A stretch of 64,000 nt of DNA. Origin: CAWAMD01 sp963783045 (GTDB lineage: Bacteria > Actinomycetota > Nitriliruptoria > Nitriliruptorales > Nitriliruptoraceae). This document shows positions 58,274 to 64,000 of the stretch, piece by piece. Numbering within the stretch: position 1 is the stretch's first letter; the number at the start of each line of letters is the position of its first letter. The notes under the pieces were generated by a model. It did no database searches. It worked only from the letters and a program-made list of their open reading frames with translations, and was not told the DNA's origin. Where the stretch lies: the NCBI GenBank assembly GCA_963783045.1, contig CAWAMD010000001.1, positions 670,655 through 734,654 of the forward strand, read 5' to 3'. Position numbers and translations under genes: made by a program.

Positions 58274-58858
58274 TTGGCAGAGCAGCAGGTCCAGAAGGCA
58301 CAGAAGATCGTGCCCGTCCCGACCCTCCACTTCGGTGAGGGGGCACTGGCCGGACGCGTCGTCCGGCTGGACCGGGACGAAGCGACGCTCGGCCGGCGCG
58401 AGGACAACGCCTACGTGATCCCCGACCCGCGGGTCTCCCGGGTCCACGCGGAGATCCGCAAGGAGGCCGGGGCGGTCATCATCACCGACCTGGGCTCGAG
58501 CGGCGGCACGAAGGTCAACGGCAACGACATCACCGGCCCGACCGTGATCAACCACGGCGACAAGGTGAGCTTCGGGCCCGTCACGGCGACCTTCGAGGAC
58601 CCGGCACAGGCGGCGACCGGCGAGGAAGCCACGATGGTCTTCGAGGTGCCGAAGGTCGAGACCGGCCCCCACCTCTCGCCCCGTCAGCAGCAGGTGCTCG
58701 AGCTGATGGCCGACGGGATGACCAACTCGGAGATCGGCGAGCAGCTCGGCGTCACCGAGCGCACCGTCAAGGCCTACGCGCAGGAACTCTACGACAAGCT
58801 CGGCGTCCGCAACCGTGCGGGTGCGGTCGCCGAGGCCGCGAAGCTCGGTCTGCTGTGA
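58274..58858 (+). CDS. FHA-domain protein with C-terminal LuxR-type DNA-binding domain
   Basis: A 194-residue regulator. The FHA domain (about 36-110) includes 'ATLGRREDNAYVIPDPRVSR' and VHAEI, 'DLGSSGGTKVNG' and a closing strand, so it should bind phosphothreonine. The LuxR/GerE helix-turn-helix (about 135-192) reads 'LSPRQQQVLELMADGMTNSE', then IGEQLGVTERTVKAY. The TTG at 58274 is preferred because GAGGAGG is six bases upstream; an in-frame ATG at 58259 lies before that site. It probably couples Ser/Thr-kinase signalling to transcription. No kinase gene is adjacent. A terminator follows. Confidence 0.88.
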   Translation: MAEQQVQKAQKIVPVPTLHFGEGALAGRVVRLDRDEATLGRREDNAYVIPDPRVSRVHAEIRKEAGAVIITDLGSSGGTKVNGNDITGPTVINHGDKVSFGPVTATFEDPAQAATGEEATMVFEVPKVETGPHLSPRQQQVLELMADGMTNSEIGEQLGVTERTVKAYAQELYDKLGVRNRAGAVAEAAKLGLL

Positions 58859-58892
58859 GCTGACCGCCGAGCCGAGCACGCCCAGCCGATCG

Positions 58893-58919
58893 ACGGGCCG
58901 CCCACGCCGGGCGGCCCGT
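58893..58919 (+). terminator. hairpin terminator after the FHA-LuxR gene
   Basis: An 11-bp perfect stem (58893-58903 with 58909-58919) with loop ACGCC, 34 bases after the stop, followed by one or two T residues. Confidence 0.7.
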
Positions 58920-58977
58920 TCGCCGTCCGGCTCGAGGCTGGTCGTCGTCGCGTGCAGGTTCCGGGCCGCGCCGGCGC

Positions 58978-58983
58978 TACCCT
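58978..58983 (+). promoter_or_regulatory. candidate -10 box for the HerA-like gene
   Basis: TACCCT lies 43 bases upstream of the ATG at 59027, just after the preceding terminator. Confidence 0.35.
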
Positions 58984-59026
58984 TCGCGCCGGTGGACGAC
59001 GCCAGGGGGAGAGGGGGCGGAACCAC

Positions 59027-60607
59027 ATGACGGAGCAGCCAGGCGACACAGCCCTCGATGCCGTTCTCCGCGACGGCTACGGGTTCCCCGACGACGCGCT
59101 GATCCTCGGCCGGCCGTTGGCGCCCGACCTGTCCGGCACGCTCAACGACCACTACGTCCAGGTGCCCCTGGCGTCCCTGAACAAGCACGGCCTCATCGCC
59201 GGGGCGACCGGCACCGGCAAGACGAAGACGCTCCAGGTGATGGCCGAGCAGCTGTCACGCGCCGGGGTCCCCGTGTTCCTCGCCGACCTGAAGGGCGACC
59301 TGACCGGGCTCGCCGAGCCGTCCGCCGGGCACCCCAAGATCGACGAGCGCATGTCCTCGATGGCCCTGCCCTGGACGGCCGATTCCTTCCCCGTCGAGCT
59401 GCTGTCGATGACGGGCGCCGTCGGGACGCCGCTGCGCGCCCCCGTGTCCTCCTTCGGCCCGCTGCTGCTCGCGAAGGTCATGGACTGCTCCCCGACCCAG
59501 GAGTCCGTGCTTCAGGTCGTCTTCCGCTACGCCGACGAGGCCGGGCTCGCGCTGCTCGACCTCGAGGACCTCACCGCGATGCTGCGCTTCCTCGCCTCCG
59601 ACGAGGGCCGCGAGGTCCAGGACACCTACGGTGGCATGTCGACCCAGACGCTGAACGTGCTGCTGCGCAAGACCATGGAGCTCGACACGCAGGGCGGCGA
59701 GGTGTTCCTCGGCGAGCCCGAGTTCGACGTGACCGACCTCGTGCGTCTGCGCGACGGCAGGGGCGTCGTGTCGATCATGAACCTCACCGACATGCAGACC
59801 CGCCCGAAGGTCTTCTCCACCTTCATGATGTGGCTGCTCGCGGAGCTGTTCGAGACCTCCCCGGAGGTCGGCGACGTCGAGCGCCCCGTCCTCGTCTTCT
59901 TCTTCGACGAGGCCCACCTGCTGTTCGACGGGGCGAGCAAGCCGCTGCTCGACGCCATCGAGACCACGGTGCGGATGATCCGCTCCAAGGGCGTCGGCGT
60001 GTTCTTCGTCACGCAGCAGCCGCGGGACGTGCCCGACGACGTGCTCGCGCAGCTCGGCAACCGGGTGCAGCACGCGCTGCGGGCGTTCACCCCGCAGGAC
60101 CAGAAGGCGCTCGAGGCCACGGCCGACACCTTCCCGACGAGCGAGCACTACGACATCCGCTCCCTGCTCACCGGGCTCGGCACCGGGGAGGCGCTCGTGA
60201 CGGTCCTCGGCCCGACGGGTGCGCCCACGCCGACGGTGCCGACGCGGCTCGTCGCCCCGGTGTCGCGGATGGACACGGTCGGTGACGAGACGGTGCAGGC
60301 CGTCGTCGCCCGCTCCGAGCTCCACGACAAGTACGTGCAGGAGCTCGACCGCGACTCCGCGTACGAGATCCTGGAGCAGCGCGCCGCCGAGCGCGCCAAG
60401 GCTGCCGCCGAGGCCGAGGCCGCCGAGGCCGATGCACGGCAGGCCGCCGACGAGCGCACGGCGGCCACCCCGGCGCGACGGTCGAAGGGCCGCAGCCGGA
60501 CCCGAGAAACCCCGACCGAGCGGGCGCTCAAGTCCGCCGCGAGCGCCGTCGGCCGCGAGGTCGGCCGTTCGCTCATCCGCGGACTGCTCGGCAACCTGCG
60601 TCGATGA
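59027..60607 (+). CDS. HerA-like ATPase (DUF853)
   Basis: A 526-residue ATPase of the DUF853/HerA-like family. Walker A is 'LIAGATGTGKTKTLQVMAEQ' near 60, then 'PVFLADLKGDLTGLA' and Walker B 'LVFFFDEAHLLFDGASKPLL' near 291, with 'KGVGVFFVTQQPRDVPDDVL' (sensor region) and the conserved 'ALRAFTPQDQKALEATADTF'. The C-terminal 80 residues are a charged Ala/Arg-rich tail. Such proteins are DNA translocases or AAA-like NTPases; no partner nuclease (NurA) is nearby. ParA follows 31 bases on. Confidence 0.9.
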   Translation: MTEQPGDTALDAVLRDGYGFPDDALILGRPLAPDLSGTLNDHYVQVPLASLNKHGLIAGATGTGKTKTLQVMAEQLSRAGVPVFLADLKGDLTGLAEPSAGHPKIDERMSSMALPWTADSFPVELLSMTGAVGTPLRAPVSSFGPLLLAKVMDCSPTQESVLQVVFRYADEAGLALLDLEDLTAMLRFLASDEGREVQDTYGGMSTQTLNVLLRKTMELDTQGGEVFLGEPEFDVTDLVRLRDGRGVVSIMNLTDMQTRPKVFSTFMMWLLAELFETSPEVGDVERPVLVFFFDEAHLLFDGASKPLLDAIETTVRMIRSKGVGVFFVTQQPRDVPDDVLAQLGNRVQHALRAFTPQDQKALEATADTFPTSEHYDIRSLLTGLGTGEALVTVLGPTGAPTPTVPTRLVAPVSRMDTVGDETVQAVVARSELHDKYVQELDRDSAYEILEQRAAERAKAAAEAEAAEADARQAADERTAATPARRSKGRSRTRETPTERALKSAASAVGREVGRSLIRGLLGNLRR

Positions 60608-60638
60608 AGGCCGATCACCCACGACTGCTGAGGATTCC

Positions 60639-61163
60639 ATGACCGCGACCGTCTTCGCGTTCGCCAACCAGAAGGGGGGCGTCGGCAAGACCACGACGGC
60701 CCTGTCCGTCGCTGCGGCCATGGCCGAGCTCGGCAAGGCCGTGCTGGTCGTCGACCTCGACCCGCAGGCCTGCCTCACCTTCTCGCTCGGCTACGACCCC
60801 GACCAGCTCGAGCCGTCGCTGCACGACATGATCGTCGGGCGGACCGCGCTGGCGGACACCATCCTCCAGCACGAGGAGGTCGACGTCGTCCCGGCGAACA
60901 TCGACCTCGCCGGAGCCGAGGTCACTCTGCTCTCGCGCACGGGCCGGGAGTACCTGCTGCGTGGCGAGCTCGCGGACCTGGTCGACAGCTACGACGCGAT
61001 CCTCATCGACTGCGCGCCGTCGCTCGGCGTGCTCACCATCAACGGGCTGACCGCCGCCGACGAGGTCGTCATCCCCGTGCAGTGCGAGACGCTGTCGCAC
61101 CGCGGCGTCGCCCAGCTGCTCGAGACCATCCAGATGCAGCGTCTGCGCAAAAGGTCTTACTAG
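60639..61163 (+). CDS. ParA/Soj-family ATPase, cut off at the contig junction
   Basis: The first 170 residues are a normal ParA: deviant Walker A 'ANQKGGVGKTTTALSVAAAM', 'VVDLDPQACLTFSLGY', Walker B-region 'YDAILIDCAPSLGVLTINGL' and 'EVVIPVQCETLSHRGVAQL'. ParA proteins run to about 250-270 residues, but here the sequence changes abruptly to A+T-rich DNA after 'QMQRLR', and the remaining codons (KRSY, stop) are foreign. The true end of the gene is missing. Role: chromosome or plasmid partition, or polar positioning. Confidence 0.88.
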   Translation: MTATVFAFANQKGGVGKTTTALSVAAAMAELGKAVLVVDLDPQACLTFSLGYDPDQLEPSLHDMIVGRTALADTILQHEEVDVVPANIDLAGAEVTLLSRTGREYLLRGELADLVDSYDAILIDCAPSLGVLTINGLTAADEVVIPVQCETLSHRGVAQLLETIQMQRLRKRSY

Positions 61164-61620
61164 TGTTAAAATCGCAGTCGCTGCCGGACGATCTGTTAAT
61201 TTGGATCAAACACTTCAATTAATTTTGAAATAAAACAGTTAGTACTATTAACTCAGAGCATGGTGCTATATTGTTAATTTCAGAAAGTCAAGAAATTTTA
61301 AATACCATAATTAAACAGGACAATAAAAGCAGGATAAAATCCAGCTATCATATTGGGGGGCATATTACAGGCTGGGTTTTACTAAACAAAAAATCTTTGA
61401 TAATTAAAGATTTAAAAGAAGTAGAGATTTAAAACAACAGATGAAGAAAGAGAAAATATTAAAAGTTTAATTTGTTCACCGATTTGGTTTGAAGGTAAAA
61501 TTATTGGTGTTCTTCAAATGATAAACAAAAAATCTTCTAAATCTTCTTTAGATTCCTTTACCGATAATGATTTAACTCTTCTTTCTATTATTTCTGTTCA
61601 AGCGGGAAATTAATAAAAAA
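61149..61620 (+). pseudogene. GAF-domain part of a hybrid two-component regulator (frame-broken)
   Basis: A+T-rich sequence of a different organism type. Read across three frames, it gives a GAF domain: 'SVKIAVAAGRSVNLDQTLQL' at the start, then 'VSTINSEHGAILLISESQEI', 'YHIGGHITGWVLLNKKSLII', and, after a shift near 61430, 'ICSPIWFEGKIIGVLQMINK' with 'FTDNDLTLLSIISVQAG'. At least three frame changes occur (about 61230, 61430, 61612), consistent with indels. The N-terminus of the protein is lost at the junction. Confidence 0.7.
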
Positions 61621-61636
61621 TTCTGAGCTGCAGCAA

Positions 61637-62496
61637 TTGACTTACGAGAAGCAGAAAGAGTCAGAAAAGTTACAAGAGCTTGATAGAATAAAAACAAACT
61701 TTTTTAATAATTACTCTCACAAATTCAGAACACCGCTAAGTAATACTCGGGCCGTTAGAAAAAATATGGAACATAAAAATTATAGCGAAGATCAACTAAA
61801 ATTAATTTATAAAAATGCTAATAAATTATTAAAATTAATTAACCAGCTACTAGACTTGTCTTCAATTGATGCACATGGAACGAAACTCAATCTTGAAGCA
61901 ACAGATTATATTACATTCATTAAAGGGATTACAGCTTCATTTCAACCTTTAGCAGAAATAAAAAATATTACAATGGTTTTTGACTCACAGCTTGAAACGC
62001 TTGATACAATATTCGATAAAGACAAGATGGAAAAAATAATAAGCAATCTTCTTATAAACGCTATCAAATTTACGGCAATTCAGACGAACCATCCAATGAT
62101 TCTAAAATTAAACTTTCGGTAGAAAACCAAGTAAATGAAATAAAAAATTATAAGAGTTTTCAAATTACAATTGAAGATAGCGGGAGTGGAATTTCAGCGG
62201 ATAAAATTAAAAATATTTTCGATCGGTTTTTTACGGAAGGCAAAAATTTTGTTAATGAAGTTTCTACAGGTACCGGTATCGGGCTTTCATTAGTAAAAGA
62301 GTTGGTTGAACTTCATCGAGGTTCCATTTCAGTTGAAAGCATTCCGAAGGTAGGAACAAAATTTAAAATAGAATTTCCAAGCGAAGAAATATTTTATAGA
62401 AATTTAGGATTAGAAATTGATTCAAATAAAAATTCTAATGTAGAGAGCGTAATAAAAAAAATAAACAAGATGAAAGAGAAAGTAAATCTTTTGTAA
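61637..62496 (+). pseudogene. histidine kinase part of the hybrid regulator (HisKA and HATPase)
   Basis: Continues the GAF part. The dimerisation and phosphoacceptor region is 'RIKTNFFNNYSHKFRTPLSN', with the usual His and a Lys where Glu is common. N-box 'KMEKIISNLLINAIKFT' is followed by a frame change near 62085; the other frame gives 'ITIEDSGSGISADKIKNIFD', 'TGTGIGLSLVKELVELHRGS' and 'GTKFKIEFP' (G1, G2 boxes). The style is that of a Bacteroidota/Ignavibacteria hybrid two-component protein. Confidence 0.78.
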
Positions 62497-62510
62497 ATGA
62501 AGAAAATCCA

Positions 62511-63017
62511 TTGATTCTAATAGTTGAAGACAACGAGGACATTCGAAAATTCATTAAAGAAAATATTGGCAGCAGTTCGCGGATTTTAGAATCAAGCAAT
62601 GGCAAAGATGCTTTTGAATTAGCTGTCAAAAACATTCCCGATCTTGTGCTCAGTGATGTTTTAATGGCTGAAATGAGTGGTACGGAATTATGTGAAAAGC
62701 TAAAAACCGATGAAAGAACCAGCCACATTCCTGTGGTTCTTTTAACTTCACAAGCGGCGACCGAATTTAAAATAAAAGGAATTGAAACCGGCGCGGATAA
62801 TTATATCACTAAACCTTTCAGGGTGGCGGAATTGACAGCCCGGGTTAACAACTTAATTTCGCAAAGAAAAAAATTAAGAGAAAAATATAAAAGAGAAATT
62901 ATTTTTGATAGTACTGACATTGCAGTTAATTCATTTGATGAAAAATTCTTAAATAAAGCTTTCCAAATTATTGATGCACATATCTCAGACATGATTTCAG
63001 CGTTGAAAAACTTGTGA
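62511..63017 (+). CDS. response-regulator receiver part of the hybrid regulator
   Basis: A receiver domain in one frame: 'ILIVEDNEDIRKFIKENIGS', phosphoacceptor Asp in 'IPDLVLSDVLMAEMSGTELC', Thr in 'HIPVVLLTSQAATEFKIKGI' and Lys in 'YITKPFRVAELTARVNNLIS'. A linker follows and ends with 'DEKFLNKAFQIIDAHISDMI', typical of the segment before an AraC domain in hybrid regulators. It is in a different frame from the kinase part before it (short gap around 62497-62510) and from the AraC part after it. Probably part of a single original gene. Confidence 0.82.
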   Translation: MILIVEDNEDIRKFIKENIGSSSRILESSNGKDAFELAVKNIPDLVLSDVLMAEMSGTELCEKLKTDERTSHIPVVLLTSQAATEFKIKGIETGADNYITKPFRVAELTARVNNLISQRKKLREKYKREIIFDSTDIAVNSFDEKFLNKAFQIIDAHISDMISALKNL

Positions 63018-63036
63018 AGAAATTGGATTAAGCAGA

Positions 63037-63272
63037 ATGCAGCTACACCGAAAATTACATGCTCTTACAGATCAATCTGCAAACGAGGTAATCCGGACAT
63101 ACAGACTAAAGAGAGCTTCAAGATTACTCATAAAAAAAGCCGGAAATATTTCTGAAGTTGGGTATGAAGTTGGTTTTAACAATCCTTCATATTTTGCTTC
63201 TTCATTTAAAAGTATTTTGGCTGCACGCCTTCGGAGTATCTGCAAAATTTAGATTCGATTCAGGAACTGTAA
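63037..63272 (+). pseudogene. AraC-type DNA-binding part of the hybrid regulator
   Basis: Two helix-turn-helix units are visible: 'MQLHRKLHALTDQSANEVIR' and 'TYRLKRASRLLIKKAGNISE' with 'VGYEVGFNNPSYFASSFKSI', the standard AraC signature. A missing T near 63220 shifts the frame; restoring it gives the family ending 'FGCTPSEYLQNLDSIQEL' and a TAA at 63272. It would be the C-terminal output domain of the hybrid regulator. Confidence 0.8.
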
Positions 63273-63619
63273 TAAATAATTATCGATACTTTAACATCAT
63301 TTCACTTAACTGGTTCAAATCCAAATGACTTGAACTTAAACTTGCCCTTGAACTTATCTTAATGTTACGCTCCTGATAGGAAATGTTACAAATCTGGTAG
63401 TAATCCATTCACTTAAATCGATTTTTGCATTGTAGAAAAGTCGTCTTAAAACATAATTATTAATCTTACTATTAGAAAATTAAAGCCAGTGACCTTAATG
63501 AGAAAGGAAAATAATACGACTAAGATAAAGTTAGTTAAAATGTAAATCTCCACTTAAAATCTTGCATTTACTCGATTAAATCAATTTTATTAAAGCAATA
63601 AATCATAGAAGGAGCTGAC
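63273..63619. other. 347-base gene-free A+T-rich stretch
   Basis: Stops occur in all frames and no conserved segment is recognised. It presumably holds the promoter of the following secreted-protein gene. Confidence 0.4.
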
Positions 63620-64000
63620 ATGAAATTATTAATACTATCATCTTTGCTGCTGATTTTATCTTCAAGTTTAATTTCGCAGACAATTGAAAAATCAAAAATC
63701 AAACCGCAGTCGTATTATCATAATAAGTATGATTTCAAAGAGCATGATCAAATTTTTAATTTCAGAAGTCATGAAAGAATGGGGAATAAAAATTTTACAA
63801 ATCACTCAATAAACAAACTTAATAATAAGCTCATTTCATCATACTTAGAAGAACCCGTTCAATTTCCTTTTAAAACGGCTTACGAACTTGTTCCTTTAGT
63901 TCTTTCTGATTCGGTATTAGCTTTTTTTTGGTGTAGTCAAGATTCACTTTTATTTTCAACTAGTTTAGATACCGGCAAAACGTGGCAAACCCAACAACAA
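63620..64000 (+). CDS. secreted protein, partial (Asp-box-like start)
   Basis: The first 127 residues of a gene running off the right edge. A signal peptide (MKLLILSSLLLILSSSLIS, then Q) is followed by a Lys/Asn/His-rich, probably flexible, stretch and a beta-rich region ending 'LLFSTSLDTGKTWQTQQQ', where SxDxGKTW is an Asp-box (BNR) motif as in sialidase-like propellers. AGAAGGAG precedes the ATG. Codon use and the Asp-box style fit the Bacteroidota/Ignavibacteria side of the junction; function unknown. Confidence 0.75.
   Translation, partial: MKLLILSSLLLILSSSLISQTIEKSKIKPQSYYHNKYDFKEHDQIFNFRSHERMGNKNFTNHSINKLNNKLISSYLEEPVQFPFKTAYELVPLVLSDSVLAFFWCSQDSLLFSTSLDTGKTWQTQQQ

Noticed and set aside
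61149..64000. Reading the A+T-rich tail as a horizontally acquired island
   Set aside because: No integrase, transposase, target duplication or tRNA is at the border, only one border exists, ParA is cut mid-domain and the foreign gene begins mid-domain. A chimera fits better.

Overview
The window is two unrelated sequences joined at about position 61,149. Positions 1 to about 61,148 are very G+C-rich, densely coded and use many GTG and a few TTG starts with good Shine-Dalgarno sequences. The gene set points to an actinomycete-type chromosome (Actinomycetota): a MshB/Mca-like deacetylase, a seven-iron FdxA ferredoxin, a sigE-rseA-htrA-tatB block with mrp downstream, ppk next to Nudix/histidine-phosphatase genes, a DUF4235 protein and -10 boxes of the form TA(C/G)NNT. 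I cannot place it below phylum; a deep-branching class is a guess. From about 61,149 to the end the DNA is A+T-rich and encodes a fragmented hybrid two-component regulator and a secreted protein of Bacteroidota/Ignavibacteria style. Nothing mobile lies at the border and ParA is cut in mid-gene, so I read it as an assembly chimera.

Layout of the actinobacterial part. 1-9.5 kb: RNase D-like exonuclease (partial), PIG-L deacetylase, flavin reductase, YjbQ protein, upp, a BMP-type lipoprotein, pyk, an endonuclease/exonuclease/phosphatase protein, a split-barrel protein, then ppx and a histidine phosphatase. 9.5-12.1 kb: a Ppk1-Nudix fusion that completes a polyphosphate and nucleotide-sanitation operon. 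12.3-16.6 kb: ferredoxin, DUF4235, an FrhB-like iron-sulfur flavoprotein, a CoA-transferase and a crotonase, with a tandem hairpin repeat between the last two. 16.7-25.5 kb: membrane proteins, dCMP deaminase, broken patatin, HPPD, CoA-binding protein, folP, a DivIVA-like protein, alpha/beta hydrolase, SRPBCC protein and an EamA transporter. 25.7-32.8 kb: ferritin-VIT1 protein, a 7TM-like sensor without kinase, and the phenylacetate operon paaXA-B-C-D with PaaX fused to PaaA. 32.8-34.6 kb: VapBC-like pair, a tRNA-like sequence, a thioesterase and a cupin.

34.7-40.8 kb: pepA, a membrane-anchored double-AAA ATPase, a ThDP enzyme, a second thioesterase and a glycine-rich membrane peptide with a strong terminator. 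40.9-48.8 kb: a polytopic membrane protein, then the envelope-stress operon sigE-rseA-rseB-like-htrA-tatB, PAP2 phosphatase, nitroreductase and mrp. 49-61.1 kb: GspE-type ATPase fused to a receiver domain, LppM-like lipoprotein, a MutT with internal repeats, acyl-CoA dehydrogenase, an ABC exporter whose ATPase has a PLDc_N membrane segment, a PHP phosphoesterase, an FHA-LuxR regulator, a HerA-like ATPase and truncated parA.

At least six genes before the join (split-barrel protein, DUF4235, ferritin-VIT1, paaC twice, mrp) contain a single extra base that splits an otherwise well-conserved reading frame, and the A+T-rich part is also full of frame breaks. This looks like sequencing error, not gene decay, and readers should treat 'broken' genes here with care. 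No CRISPR array, rRNA operon, transposase, integrase or prophage was seen. The possible novelties are the multi-domain fusions (PaaX-PaaA, Ppk1-Nudix, GspE-receiver, FHA-LuxR, PLDc_N-ABC) and the repeat elements, not a recognisable new defence or mobile system.
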